Part shown: positions 44,255-54,497 of the stretch, in pieces | Numbering within the stretch: position 1 is the stretch's first letter | Layout of the letters: the number at the start of each line of letters is the position of its first letter | Source: Pedobacter helvus | GTDB taxonomy: Bacteria > Bacteroidota > Bacteroidia > Sphingobacteriales > Sphingobacteriaceae | Length of the DNA stretch: 64,000 bases | Assembly: GCF_005925325.1 (NCBI RefSeq) | Contig: NZ_SRMP01000004.1 | Location: 248,001 to 312,000 of the forward strand | Direction of reading: 5' to 3' | Program-made: the position numbers and the translations under genes | The notes under the pieces: generated by a model | Database searches by the model: none | What the model was told of the DNA's origin: nothing | What the model saw: the letters and a program-made list of their open reading frames with translations, nothing else

Positions 44255-45253
44255 TTGGAAAATACAGCAAGCAACCTAAATAGCTTAATTCAAAAAATAT
44301 CTTCTTTAAAAAGTGAAATTCAGAAAGTAATTGTTGGACAAGACAGCATTATTGAAGAAATGTTGATCGCATTAATGGCCGGTGGACATTGTTTGATAGA
44401 AGGTGTACCTGGTCTAGCCAAAACACTGATGGTACGTACCATGTCCCAAGCCTTAGATCTTTCATTTAGAAGGATACAATTCACTCCCGACCTTATGCCT
44501 TCGGACATTATAGGAACGGAAATTTTAGAAGAAGACCATACCACAGGAAAACGTTTCTTCAAGTTTAATAAAGGCCCTCTGTTTGGCAACATCATCTTAG
44601 CCGACGAAATCAATAGAACGCCACCTAAAACCCAAGCTGCTTTATTAGAAGCCATGCAAGAATTTGAAGTGACCTATGCCGGCCAAACCTATCCTCTAGA
44701 CCGTCCATTTTTTATCTTAGCAACGCAAAATCCAATTGAACAAGCTGGCACCTACCCTCTTCCAGAGGCGCAACTAGACCGCTTTTTGTTATATATTAAA
44801 ATTGGCTATCCTAGCGCAGCCGAAGAAACTCGCATTTTAAACAGTACTACCGGCGCTTCAAAACCAAAGGTAAATGCGATTATCGGAGCTAACGAAATCA
44901 AAGAGCTACAACAATTGACGTTACAGGTGAGTATAAGTGAAGACTTAATAACCTATACCAGCGAATTAATTAGAGCCACAAGACCTGATACGTCTACGAT
45001 ATCATATATTAAAGAATGGGTGCGTTGGGGAGCCGGACCAAGAGCCGGACAAGCCTTAATATTGACTGCTAAAGCCAGAGCTTTGTTTAAAGGCAGGTAC
45101 GCAGTTACACTCGAAGATTTACAAGCAATGGCTTTTCCTGTATTAAGACACAGGATATTGATGAATTTTAAAGCAGAAGCTGAAAATGTTACTGCTGATG
45201 ATGCAACAACCGAATTATTAAGAACCATTTCGAGACCAAAAAACAGTCTGTAA
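44255..45253 (+). CDS. MoxR-family AAA+ ATPase
   Basis: A 332-residue ATPase. Walker A at ~50-58 (EGVPGLAKTLMVR), Walker B ILADEINRTPPKTQAALLEA, sensor I ILATQNPIEQAGTYPLPEAQ with the Arg finger in LDRFLLYIKIG. MoxR ATPases act as chaperones for metal-enzyme or membrane complex assembly with VWA partners. The start is a TTG: no in-frame ATG occurs before residue ~36 and the start gives the expected N-terminus. Its stop overlaps the start of the DUF58 gene (TAATG), making them translationally coupled. Confidence 0.95.
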   Translation: MENTASNLNSLIQKISSLKSEIQKVIVGQDSIIEEMLIALMAGGHCLIEGVPGLAKTLMVRTMSQALDLSFRRIQFTPDLMPSDIIGTEILEEDHTTGKRFFKFNKGPLFGNIILADEINRTPPKTQAALLEAMQEFEVTYAGQTYPLDRPFFILATQNPIEQAGTYPLPEAQLDRFLLYIKIGYPSAAEETRILNSTTGASKPKVNAIIGANEIKELQQLTLQVSISEDLITYTSELIRATRPDTSTISYIKEWVRWGAGPRAGQALILTAKARALFKGRYAVTLEDLQAMAFPVLRHRILMNFKAEAENVTADDATTELLRTISRPKNSL

Positions 45254-46140
45254 TGAGCAAACTGCTAGACCCTAAAATACTACTTTCCATCAAGCAACTG
45301 TCGTTGGCTGCTAAAACCACAATAAACGGTTTTATGAATGGCATCAACAAAAGTAATGTGAAGGGAGCTGGAATGGAGTTTAGTCAATACAGAAGCTACC
45401 AACCTGGCGATGATTTACGTTCGCTCGATTGGAAAATGTTTGCTCGATCAGACCGATATTACATTAGGGAATCGGAAGTTGAAACCAATATTTCTTTACG
45501 CCTTTTAATAGATGCAAGTGCTTCCATGAACCACAGTGATGGAAATTTAAAGAAAATTGATTACGCAAAATATGTAGCTGCATCATTGGCATACTTAGCC
45601 AATTCACAAGGCGATGCTGTGGGTTTATATGTTTTCAAAGAATCTGATTTGTTCGTAATGAATACCCGTCAAGATTTCCAGCATTTAGCTAGATTGTTTC
45701 ATCAATTAGAAAACATGGTAGCTAATGGCTCTTTTACTGATCCCATCGGTTATAAGGAAATTTTTAGTGGCGGGCGAAAAAAGGAATTATTGGTTTTCAT
45801 TACCGATTTTTACCAAGCCGATCAAGAGTTAATTCGATTATTAGATACTTTGATCACGCTAAAACACGAAATCATTGTTTTTCATCTTCTAGCAGAAAAT
45901 GAGTTGAAACTCGATTTTAAAGGCTATACTTCTTTTGAAGATTTAGAAACTAAACAAACCATCCAAATTGATCAAGCTAAGGCAAGAACGAGCTATCAAC
46001 AAAAAATGGAAGCTCATTTAGCAAATATCAAAAACCAAATGTTGGATAGAAAAATTTACTATAGAACGCTTCTTACCGACCAACCGATTGATCAGGTGCT
46101 CAGAGATTTTCTAAAACAACGTAATAAAATAAGTAACTAG
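45253..46140 (+). CDS. DUF58 (VWA-like) protein
   Basis: A 295-residue partner of MoxR. Hallmark GAGMEFSQYRSYQPGDDLRS and LDWKMFARSDRYYIRESE precede a von Willebrand A-like domain with the MIDAS-type DASASM. It is cytosolic and soluble. ATG overlaps the MoxR stop; the next gene starts within its stop codon (TAGTG). Together these make up the conserved MoxR-DUF58-Bat module, implicated in stress tolerance and envelope function in Bacteroidota and spirochaetes. Confidence 0.94.
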   Translation: MSKLLDPKILLSIKQLSLAAKTTINGFMNGINKSNVKGAGMEFSQYRSYQPGDDLRSLDWKMFARSDRYYIRESEVETNISLRLLIDASASMNHSDGNLKKIDYAKYVAASLAYLANSQGDAVGLYVFKESDLFVMNTRQDFQHLARLFHQLENMVANGSFTDPIGYKEIFSGGRKKELLVFITDFYQADQELIRLLDTLITLKHEIIVFHLLAENELKLDFKGYTSFEDLETKQTIQIDQAKARTSYQQKMEAHLANIKNQMLDRKIYYRTLLTDQPIDQVLRDFLKQRNKISN

Positions 46141-47513
46141 TGCAGTTCCTCTATCCCATAGGCTTTATTGCATTGGCAAGTTTATTATTGCCAATCATCA
46201 TTCACCTTTGGCGTGTAAAACAAGGTAAAACACTAAAAATTGGAAGTATTGCTTTACTTGGAGAAAGCGCAGCTACCAACTCTAGAAACTTAAAAATAAG
46301 CGAAAAGCTTTTATTCTTATTGCGTTGTTTATTTTTCATCTTAATAGCGATGTTAATAGCCAAACCTTATCTCAAAGGAAAAATATTAACTCAAAATAAA
46401 GCTGGATGGATTTTGCTGGATGAGCGAGGCCTAAAATCTATTTATCACCAACATCAAAAAAAAATAGATTCGCTATTAAAAAAAGGCTATAAGCTTAAGC
46501 ATTTTGGAAATGGATTTAAGCAACTATCTTTGAAAGATACTGCAAATGAAATCTTAGCGAAAAACGCGGCAAAAACTCCGTTAAATTATACATCGCTGCT
46601 TAAACAAGCTAACCAAAGCCTTCCTAATCGATATCCAATTTGGGTTTTTGCGCCTAAATATGCTACTCAATTTGACGATGTACTCCCTACTTTACATTTG
46701 GCTATCACTTGGCAGCACTTATCTCAAAAAGATACTTCAAACTTAAAGTACACACAATTTTTAGACAAAACCTATAAGATAGAACTTGAAGGTAATGCTA
46801 TCAAATACAGTTCGGCGAATGACAGAAATGCTACACCACTAAATGTGATGGTGTATCCTACGGATGTTGAAGATGCAAAATATTTGAAAGCGGCTTTATC
46901 TGCTATCGGCAGTTACCTAAATCAACCTATCCAATTCCATCACAACAATGAGAAAAGCAAAGAATTAGATGCCGTATTTTGGTTGAGTTCTACCCCAATC
47001 CCTAATGAAATCAACATAAGTTTAAAATCCAATGGTGTAATTTTAAGGTATGCGGATGGAAAATCAATCAAAAACCCAAGTACAATTATTCTGGGAGGAA
47101 ATGAAACGGAAGAGCATCCATTACTAAAAATTCGCAATATAGCCGCTCAAAACATCAAAGCAGAAACAGTATGGAAAGATGGTTTTGGCAATCCAATTTT
47201 AACGGTCGAAGAACAAAAAAAACATCATTACTACACACTCTACACCCAGCTAAATCCACAATGGACAGATTTAGTCTGGAAAGATGATTTTGCGCAGGCA
47301 CTAATACCCATTCTTTATCATCAAAAGCCCAACACATTTGCTTTCAAACAAACACAGTTAATTACCAACGAGCAGCCTATTGCTGTATTTGCAGATGCTA
47401 ATCGAACTAAAACTTTATATGATCCTGATAAACCGCTAGATAAAATTATTTGGGTATTAGCCTTCATAGTACTCCTGATAGAGCGCATGCTAAGTTTTAA
47501 AACTAAAAGCTAA
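46140..47513 (+). CDS. BatA-N-terminal membrane protein
   Basis: A 457-residue protein. Residues 1-75 are the N-terminal double-transmembrane domain typical of Bat proteins (LYPIGFIALASLLLPIIIHL, LLRCLFFILIAMLIAKPYL). A ~350-residue extracytoplasmic region lacking a visible MIDAS motif follows, and a last membrane helix (ILIWVLAFIVLLIER-like) ends it. The start is a GTG that shares its G with the TAG stop of the DUF58 gene. Unlike BatA/BatB no intact VWA domain was recognised. It probably interacts with the MoxR/DUF58 pair at the membrane. Confidence 0.85.
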   Translation: MQFLYPIGFIALASLLLPIIIHLWRVKQGKTLKIGSIALLGESAATNSRNLKISEKLLFLLRCLFFILIAMLIAKPYLKGKILTQNKAGWILLDERGLKSIYHQHQKKIDSLLKKGYKLKHFGNGFKQLSLKDTANEILAKNAAKTPLNYTSLLKQANQSLPNRYPIWVFAPKYATQFDDVLPTLHLAITWQHLSQKDTSNLKYTQFLDKTYKIELEGNAIKYSSANDRNATPLNVMVYPTDVEDAKYLKAALSAIGSYLNQPIQFHHNNEKSKELDAVFWLSSTPIPNEINISLKSNGVILRYADGKSIKNPSTIILGGNETEEHPLLKIRNIAAQNIKAETVWKDGFGNPILTVEEQKKHHYYTLYTQLNPQWTDLVWKDDFAQALIPILYHQKPNTFAFKQTQLITNEQPIAVFADANRTKTLYDPDKPLDKIIWVLAFIVLLIERMLSFKTKS

Positions 47514-47525
47514 CGACAGATTAAA

Positions 47526-49655
47526 ATGCAGAGCCAACACTATATCAACAAATTGAAGTATAAATGGATCGTAATTTATCTAATCCAAGGGATTGCAATT
47601 TGCTTAGGTTTTTCTCTACTGACAACTAGTGTGTGGGCTTTTTTCTTCTCTCCTCATTACGGCATTACTTTGTTTGCCTTTCTATTACCGTCTGTTGTGT
47701 TCTGTGCTTTTCGTCCCATTTGGAAAATAGATAAGGTTTGGGTTGTTAGATATTTAGATTCTCAATTTCCCATACTTGAAGATAGTGCCAGCTTACTCTT
47801 AAAAGATACGGCTGAATTATCACTATTAGAAAATTTACAAGTAGCGAAAATTTACTCCTTATTGCCAAAAAAAGGAGTAATAAAAGGAGCTGCTAAAAAA
47901 ATAGCCGTTGGAATTTGCTGCTTAGCTTTAGGCGTTACCAGTGTTTTAACTTTAGGAAAACTGAAAAATCAGCAAAAAAAAGCAACCTTAATTGATAACA
48001 AGCAAATTTCAGTGGCAGCTATACCTGAAAACATTGCACCTCAAATCTCCGATTACCTAATTACCATACAAGCTCCCTCCTACACTTTAAAACCTGCCAG
48101 AACTCAAAAGCAGTTTACATTAAAAGCTGAAATCGGAGCTACAGTAAAATGGTCAATTCAAACAAACAAAAGTTTACAGTCTTTCGAAATAGTTTTTAAT
48201 GATAAAGAACGTATAAAGTTAAAGCCCACAGATCAAAATGCGACACAATGGAGTTTCTCTAAAAAAATAGACAAACCTGGTTTTTATCAGTTAGGAATAG
48301 ATGGCGTAAAATCAGATCTGTATCAGATAGAACTGATACCTGACCATCCGGTAAATATTAAAGTAATACAGCCAAAGCCACAAACTACTATAGATATAGG
48401 CCAGGCTGCTAAAATAGATTTAAGCACCATTCTAACAGATGATTACGGAATTAAAGAAGCTTTAATTTCTGCAACTATGGCAAGTGGAAAAGGTGAAAGT
48501 GTAAGCTTTACCGAAAAAAAATTAAGTTTCGATATCGATATCAGCAACAAAAAAAAACTAAATCTCAAAAAACATATCAATCTTAAAAGCTTAGGGATGA
48601 AGCCCGGAGACGAACTCTATTTTTTCATCCAAGCGAAAGATAACAAAGGACAAGAAAGTCGCTCTGATGTTTACAGCGTTTCTATTATAGACACCGCAGA
48701 GTTGATGAGCATGGCTGGTATGACTTCGGGAGTAAATTTGGTTCCTGAATATTTTAGAAGCCAGAGGCAAATTATTTTAGATACAGAGAAATTACTTGCA
48801 GAAAAAGCGGCGTTACGTCTGGAAGAATTTAAAAAGCGTAGTAATAATTTAGGCGTAGATCAAAAATTGTTAAGGTTACGTTACGGACAGTTTTTGGGCG
48901 AAGAAAACGAAACACAAATTGGAGGTGATGATGAACATCATGATGGTGACGGGCATGACCATGGCAATCATAAAGAGGAAGAAAAGTTTGGTGATGTACA
49001 GGCCTTAATGGATAAATATGCACACAAACACGACATCGCCGAAGATGCAACTTTCTTTGAGCCGGAGATCAAAGCACAATTAAAAGCCGTATTGAATGAA
49101 ATGTGGAAAGCAGAACTTAATCTCCGCACCTATAAACCACAGGAAGCGTTGCCATTTGAGTACAAAGCCTTGCGATTGCTGAAAGACTTACAACAGAAGT
49201 CTAGAGCGTATGTTGCTAAAACTACCATCAAAACCACTACATTAAAGTTAGAGAAACGATTGACGGGCGAACTCGATAAAATTACAAATCCTAACACAGT
49301 GGCCCAATATGAAATTACTGACCGCCATAAAGACGAGTTGAAGGTACTTTTAGCCATGTTAGATTTACATCGAGACGGTAATCCATTTAATAACAACGAA
49401 AAAGCATTATTGCAAAATGGAGAAAAGCAGATTATTTCTGCAGCAGCAGATAACCCTGCTAGTTTTTTACCAGCGCTCACCAGCCTCAGGAAATTAAACA
49501 GTCGAGCCAAACTGCAAATTAGAGATCTTGAAACTGTATCTAGTGCTATTTATCGTATTATTGGAAAAACTACAACACAGCCTAAAGCTGCAACGGCCGG
49601 TTCAAGTAAAAAACTATCAGAAAGTTATTTCAACAATTTAAAAAATAGGAATTGA
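47526..49655 (+). CDS. DUF4175-like membrane protein with His/Asp-rich loop
   Basis: A 709-residue protein. Three hydrophobic segments lie in the first ~155 residues. A long extracytoplasmic part follows: beta-rich Ig-like modules (~165-385), then a helical, coiled-coil region (~395-709) rich in Lys, Glu and Leu. At ~460-485 there is a His/Asp/Glu-dense loop (DDEHHDGDGHDHGNHKEEE) that could bind metal ions. The layout fits large membrane proteins of MoxR-Bat operons in Bacteroidota (DUF4175 type). The next start overlaps its TGA (TGATG). Family assignment is moderate, function unknown. Confidence 0.75.
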   Translation: MQSQHYINKLKYKWIVIYLIQGIAICLGFSLLTTSVWAFFFSPHYGITLFAFLLPSVVFCAFRPIWKIDKVWVVRYLDSQFPILEDSASLLLKDTAELSLLENLQVAKIYSLLPKKGVIKGAAKKIAVGICCLALGVTSVLTLGKLKNQQKKATLIDNKQISVAAIPENIAPQISDYLITIQAPSYTLKPARTQKQFTLKAEIGATVKWSIQTNKSLQSFEIVFNDKERIKLKPTDQNATQWSFSKKIDKPGFYQLGIDGVKSDLYQIELIPDHPVNIKVIQPKPQTTIDIGQAAKIDLSTILTDDYGIKEALISATMASGKGESVSFTEKKLSFDIDISNKKKLNLKKHINLKSLGMKPGDELYFFIQAKDNKGQESRSDVYSVSIIDTAELMSMAGMTSGVNLVPEYFRSQRQIILDTEKLLAEKAALRLEEFKKRSNNLGVDQKLLRLRYGQFLGEENETQIGGDDEHHDGDGHDHGNHKEEEKFGDVQALMDKYAHKHDIAEDATFFEPEIKAQLKAVLNEMWKAELNLRTYKPQEALPFEYKALRLLKDLQQKSRAYVAKTTIKTTTLKLEKRLTGELDKITNPNTVAQYEITDRHKDELKVLLAMLDLHRDGNPFNNNEKALLQNGEKQIISAAADNPASFLPALTSLRKLNSRAKLQIRDLETVSSAIYRIIGKTTTQPKAATAGSSKKLSESYFNNLKNRN

Positions 49656-51445
49656 TGGAAATGGGGTTTAATGTTTTGGTAATTATAGCTTGCTTGCTAC
49701 TATTGTTCTTCTGCATCTATTTAGAAGTTAAAAGAGAGAACAAACATTGGTTGGCAGGGAGAATACTAGGCAATATACTTTTGTTCGGCAGCTTAGCCTT
49801 AATCGCTATTCCACTTTTCTATCAAAAAAAAGAAGTACAATTAAAAAACACTTTAATTATAATCACTACTGGAGCAAACGTTGACAGCCTTTCTAAAATT
49901 CAAGGCAAGAAATGTTACACAGAACCTTTATTACATCGAAAACTAAAAGGAAAAGCAACTTATTTACCTGATTTAGCTTATTATTTGAGCGAGCATCCTA
50001 CCACTAATTCATTACAAATATTTGGTTACGGATTACCTGAACAAGATTTAAAAAAATTGGACAGTATTTCTTCAAGCTTCTATCCTGCCGCTGCGCCATC
50101 AGGCTTAGTTACTTGCCATTGGATTGAAAAATTAAAGCAAGAAGAAGTTTTCACTGTGCAAGGGCGGTATCGCAACAATGCATCAAGAACAGTACAATTG
50201 AAATTAATCGGTTTCGGAACCACCTTAGATTCTACAATAATCGCAGCAAATACACTACAAGATTTTAGCTTAAAGCATCAAATTAGAAACAACGGAAAAG
50301 CCGTATTGCAACTTATAGGACTACTAGGAAAAGATACCGTTTCAAAGGAAAATGTACCCATACAATCATTTCCGAAAACACCAGTAAAAACGTTCATGCT
50401 CACTTCATTTCCGAGTTTTGAGTATAAGTTTTTAAAGAACTGGCTTTACGAAAAACAGTATCCCGTTGCGGCTAGAAGTAGAATAAGTAAAGATAAATTC
50501 AGTACCGATTTCCTTAATAGAGATAGTATAAAATTAGCTAATATCTCCCTTAATCAGTTGCAAAAAGAAGATGTGTTAATGATTGACCAAAATGAGTTAG
50601 AAAATATAACTGTTGGTACAAGACAAACGTTAATGCAAGCCGTTGAAAAAGGTTTAGGACTAATTGTATGGGTAGATGAGCCCAATGCTGGAAGTTTGCA
50701 AAAAAGAATTAAACAAGTTAAAAACCTAAAAGACGACAAATTACTTCGCTTAACCATAATAGATCAACAGCAAGGCTTATCCGAGTTAAGTACAGATTTA
50801 AAATGGCTTCTGAGTATACAAAAAGGACAGCAAGCTTTAATCAACAATCAAAGAAATCAGACCATCGCGTTGCAAGAACTTTACGGTTCAGGAAAGATTA
50901 CTTACACCACACTATCAAACAGTTACCAATGGCTACTAAATGGGCGTCAAGAAGATTATGCCAATTACTGGACATCACTCATTAACGCTGTCGCTCGAAA
51001 GCAAAGTACCAACATCAATTTAAACACTGGCAGTTTATTTCCAGTCATTAACGAAAAACTAAAACTATACTTATCTACAGATAACTCAAATGCTCCAAAG
51101 GTCAGCTACCAAAACAAAAGTTTAACCGTTAATCAAAATCTGTTATTTCCAAATCATTGGGAAGCGCAAGTTTGGCCGTTAAAATCCGGATGGCAAACCA
51201 CCCAAGTAAACAAAAAAGCTGAAGATTTTTATGTTTTTGAAAAACAAGCTTGGAGTAGCATCAAAATATCGCAAACTATCCAAAGCAACCTAGATTATAG
51301 CCTAAAAACAAATACTGAAACTACAAAACCTTTGAAAAAGGAAGTAATCTATAAAAAAGAAGTTTCTAAATGGTGGTTTTTGATTGTTCTTGTACTATCC
51401 TCAAGCTTTCTATGGTTCGAAAAACGACACCATGCAAAAAACTAA
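49655..51445 (+). CDS. Large membrane protein of the MoxR-Bat cluster
   Basis: A 596-residue protein from the ATG at 49655, which overlaps the previous stop by one base. Two N-terminal membrane helices (~6-24 and ~36-56) and one C-terminal (~573-592, WWFLIVLVLSSSFLWFEKR) bracket a ~500-residue extracytoplasmic region without a recognised domain; PDLAYYLSEHPTTNSLQIFG and LIVWVDEPNAG parts suggest an alpha/beta class fold as in ThuA/GATase-like proteins of these operons. It ends the tightly overlapping part of the operon; the tldD gene starts 90 bases later. Confidence 0.8.
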   Translation: MEMGFNVLVIIACLLLLFFCIYLEVKRENKHWLAGRILGNILLFGSLALIAIPLFYQKKEVQLKNTLIIITTGANVDSLSKIQGKKCYTEPLLHRKLKGKATYLPDLAYYLSEHPTTNSLQIFGYGLPEQDLKKLDSISSSFYPAAAPSGLVTCHWIEKLKQEEVFTVQGRYRNNASRTVQLKLIGFGTTLDSTIIAANTLQDFSLKHQIRNNGKAVLQLIGLLGKDTVSKENVPIQSFPKTPVKTFMLTSFPSFEYKFLKNWLYEKQYPVAARSRISKDKFSTDFLNRDSIKLANISLNQLQKEDVLMIDQNELENITVGTRQTLMQAVEKGLGLIVWVDEPNAGSLQKRIKQVKNLKDDKLLRLTIIDQQQGLSELSTDLKWLLSIQKGQQALINNQRNQTIALQELYGSGKITYTTLSNSYQWLLNGRQEDYANYWTSLINAVARKQSTNINLNTGSLFPVINEKLKLYLSTDNSNAPKVSYQNKSLTVNQNLLFPNHWEAQVWPLKSGWQTTQVNKKAEDFYVFEKQAWSSIKISQTIQSNLDYSLKTNTETTKPLKKEVIYKKEVSKWWFLIVLVLSSSFLWFEKRHHAKN

Positions 51446-51535
51446 GTTTTGAAACTAAAATGTTATAATATAAATACAACATTTATCTAAACCTTTAACT
51501 AATTTGTCTCATTAACTAACCTAAACCAAACCGCT

Positions 51536-53170
51536 TTGAAAAGAAAAGACTTCCTTTACCTGTCCGGAATGGGAATGAGTGCTTTACTTTTGCCAGATCT
51601 ATCGGCCTATGCCAATCCAATAGATCCGTTGCAAGCACTTGACCGAGTAGATCCCAAAATTAAAAAAGAACTGGCAGATGCAGCTTTAAATGCAGCTAAG
51701 TCTAAGGGTGCGACATACGCCGACGTACGTATTGGCCGTTACCTGAACCAATTTGTTGCCACCAGAGAAAAAAGAGTACAAGGTGTGGCCAACACCGAAT
51801 CTTATGGTGTAGGTATCCGTGTAATTGTAAATGGCTGCTGGGGCTTTGCTGCTACCAACAAAGTTACCAAAGATGGGATTGCGAAGGCTGCAGAACAAGC
51901 CGTTGCAGTAGCCAAAGCCAATGCCAAAATTCAAGGCGAACCTGTTCAATTAGCACCTCAAAAGGGATATGGCGAAGTTTCGTGGAAAACACCTATAGAA
52001 ATCAACGCCTTTGAAGTTCCAGTAAAAGAAAAAGTAGATTTACTGCTAAATGTGAATGATATAGCCATGCAAAATGGTGCAAGTTTTGTGAATTCGGCAA
52101 TTTTTGCTGTTAATGAGCAGAAGTATTTCGCATCTACAGATGGTTCGTATATCGATCAAGATGTACATCGGATCTACCCTACTTTCAACGTAACGAGAAT
52201 AGACAGAACTTCAGGACAATTTAAAACTAGAAATTCGTTGAGCTCGCCTATGGGTAAAGGATACGAGTATATGCATGCTCGTCCTGAGGATAAAGTTTCG
52301 GGTATCGTAACTCGTTACAAAGGCCGTTACGATATGTTGGAAGATGTGAAGGAAGCAGCTAAAGTAGCCTCAGAAAAAATTACAGCCAAATCAGTTGAGC
52401 CAGGAAAATATGATCTAGTTTTAGATCCATCTCACTTGTGGCTAACCATACACGAATCGGTTGGACATCCGACTGAGCTAGACCGTGTATTAGGTTACGA
52501 GGCTAACTACGCAGGAACAAGTTTCCTAACTTTAGATAAATGGCAGTCGAAAAACTTTAAATTCGGTAGCGATAAAGTAAACTTGGTAGCCGATAAAACT
52601 CAAGTAGGCTCATTAGGTGCTGTAGGTTATGACGACGAAGGTGTAAAATGTAAAAAGTGGGATTTAATTAAAGATGGTGTTTTAGTTAACTATCAAACCA
52701 TAAGAGATCAAGCTCATATTATTGGAGAAAAAGAATCCCAAGGTTGCTGCTATGCACAAGGTTGGGATGATGTTCAATTTCAACGCATGCCTAACGTATC
52801 TCTGCAACCTGGCAAAAACAAGCTAAGTGTTGATGATATGATCAAAAATGTAGAAAAAGGAATTTACATTGTGGGAGATGGTAGTTTTTCTATTGACCAG
52901 CAACGTTACAATTTCCAATTCGGCGGACAAATCTTCTACGAAATTAAACAAGGTAAGATTGTAGGGATGCTAAATGATGTCGCCTACCAAGCAAACACTC
53001 AGGAGTTCTGGAATTCTTGTACGGATATCTGCGATGAAAGCGATTATCGTTTGGGAGGTTCGTTTAATGATGGAAAGGGACAACCATCGCAAAGTAGTGC
53101 TGTTTCTCACGGAAGCGCTACAACCCGATTTAATGGAGTTAATGTAATTAATACAGCAAGAAAAATATAA
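51536..53170 (+). CDS. TldD-family metallopeptidase with Tat-like leader (paralogue 1)
   Basis: A 544-residue TldD/PmbA-family protein. The zinc motif is HESVGH at residues 306-311 (followed by PTELDR), and the C-terminal GVNVINTARKI is typical of TldD. The N-terminus KRKDFLYLSGMGMSALLLP looks like a Tat signal, but with a single-Arg (RK) motif instead of RR, so export is likely but less certain than for paralogue 2. It starts with TTG and no in-frame ATG exists upstream nearby. The tldE partner starts 2 bases after its stop. Cytosolic TldD/E in E. coli cleaves unfolded peptides and matures microcin B17. Confidence 0.92.
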   Translation: MKRKDFLYLSGMGMSALLLPDLSAYANPIDPLQALDRVDPKIKKELADAALNAAKSKGATYADVRIGRYLNQFVATREKRVQGVANTESYGVGIRVIVNGCWGFAATNKVTKDGIAKAAEQAVAVAKANAKIQGEPVQLAPQKGYGEVSWKTPIEINAFEVPVKEKVDLLLNVNDIAMQNGASFVNSAIFAVNEQKYFASTDGSYIDQDVHRIYPTFNVTRIDRTSGQFKTRNSLSSPMGKGYEYMHARPEDKVSGIVTRYKGRYDMLEDVKEAAKVASEKITAKSVEPGKYDLVLDPSHLWLTIHESVGHPTELDRVLGYEANYAGTSFLTLDKWQSKNFKFGSDKVNLVADKTQVGSLGAVGYDDEGVKCKKWDLIKDGVLVNYQTIRDQAHIIGEKESQGCCYAQGWDDVQFQRMPNVSLQPGKNKLSVDDMIKNVEKGIYIVGDGSFSIDQQRYNFQFGGQIFYEIKQGKIVGMLNDVAYQANTQEFWNSCTDICDESDYRLGGSFNDGKGQPSQSSAVSHGSATTRFNGVNVINTARKI

Positions 53171-53172
53171 TT

Positions 53173-54489
53173 ATGGCCATATTAAGTAAAGAAGAAGCAC
53201 AGGCAATTCTAAAAAAGGTACTTAGCTATTCTAAATCAGATGCGTGCGAAGTAAGTTTAAATGGTTCTGATGAAGGAAATATACGATATGCCCGCAACGC
53301 TGTTTCTACAGCCGGACAAATTGATGTAATGAGCTTAAGCGTAAGTTCTACTTTTGGTAAGAAAACGGGAACAGCTACCATCAACGAGTTTGATGATGCA
53401 TCTCTTAAAAAAGTGGTAGAAAGAGCAGAAGAACTGGCTAAACTAGCTCCAGAAAATCCAGAATATATGCCGCCGTTGGGTCCGCAAACTTTTGCAGAAT
53501 CATTAACCTATAATGCAAAAACTGCAGCTATGAATCCCGAAACTAGAGCAGATATGGTCGCTAAAAGCCTCAGTGTTTCTAAAGGAGCGAACCTTGAAGC
53601 TGCAGGCTTCCTTGTAAATTCCAACCGTTTCAGTTCTATCATGAACTCCAAAGGTTTATTCGCTTATAACAAAAGCACCAATGTTTCTTTCTCAGTAACC
53701 ATGCGTAACCAACAAGGAACTGGTTCGGGTTATGTAGAACAAGATTTCAACAATCTCGACAAGATGGATACGCTTGCTTTAAGTAAGATCGCAGCGTCGA
53801 AAGCGAATGGATCAGCAGGGGCGAAAGCAATAGAACCTGGCAAGTACACTGTAATTTTAGAGCCATTGGCAGCCAGTGACATGCTAGGAAACTTATTCAG
53901 AGGTTTTGATGCTCGTAGTGCAGATGAAGGTCGCAGTTTTATGAGCAAAAAAGGTGGCGGTACTCGTTTAGGTGAACAACTTTTTTCTGAGAATGTAAAC
54001 ATCTATTCAGATCCATTGAATCCCGAAGTACCTGGATCTACTTGGAGTGGCGACGGATTGCCGGTTACCAAAACTCAATGGGTAGAAAATGGTGTGGTAA
54101 AAAATCTATCTTATTCTAGATATTGGGCGTCACAAAAAAATAAACAACCCCTACCTTTTAGCAGAAGTATTGTGTTAGAAGGCGGTAATCAATCTCTAGA
54201 GGACTTAATTAAAAGTACTGAAAAAGGAATTTTAGTTACTCGTTTCTGGTACATCCGTATGGTTGACCCGCAAACTTTACTACTCACAGGGCTTACTCGT
54301 GATGGTACTTTCTATATCGAGAATGGTGAAATCAAATTCCCAATTAAAAACTTTAGGTTTAATGAAAGTCCTGTGATTATGTTGAACAATGTAGAAGCTT
54401 TAGGCAAACCTGTACGTACAGGAAGTGGTTTAATTCCACCAATGAAAATACGTGACTTTACATTCTCATCATTATCTGATGCAATTTAA
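53173..54489 (+). CDS. TldE/PmbA-family protein
   Basis: A 438-residue TldE-type subunit, the non-metal partner that forms a heterodimer with TldD. Family features: ACEVSLNGSDEGNIRYARNA, SGYVEQDFNNLDKMD, FRGFDARSADEGRSFMSKKG and FWYIRMVDPQTLLLTGLTRD. It has no HExxxH and, unlike its TldD neighbours, no leader sequence: it begins MAILSKEEAQAILKKV. It lies between two tldD paralogues and ends at a strong terminator (54498-54524). Confidence 0.92.
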   Translation: MAILSKEEAQAILKKVLSYSKSDACEVSLNGSDEGNIRYARNAVSTAGQIDVMSLSVSSTFGKKTGTATINEFDDASLKKVVERAEELAKLAPENPEYMPPLGPQTFAESLTYNAKTAAMNPETRADMVAKSLSVSKGANLEAAGFLVNSNRFSSIMNSKGLFAYNKSTNVSFSVTMRNQQGTGSGYVEQDFNNLDKMDTLALSKIAASKANGSAGAKAIEPGKYTVILEPLAASDMLGNLFRGFDARSADEGRSFMSKKGGGTRLGEQLFSENVNIYSDPLNPEVPGSTWSGDGLPVTKTQWVENGVVKNLSYSRYWASQKNKQPLPFSRSIVLEGGNQSLEDLIKSTEKGILVTRFWYIRMVDPQTLLLTGLTRDGTFYIENGEIKFPIKNFRFNESPVIMLNNVEALGKPVRTGSGLIPPMKIRDFTFSSLSDAI

Positions 54490-54497
54490 TATTTGAT

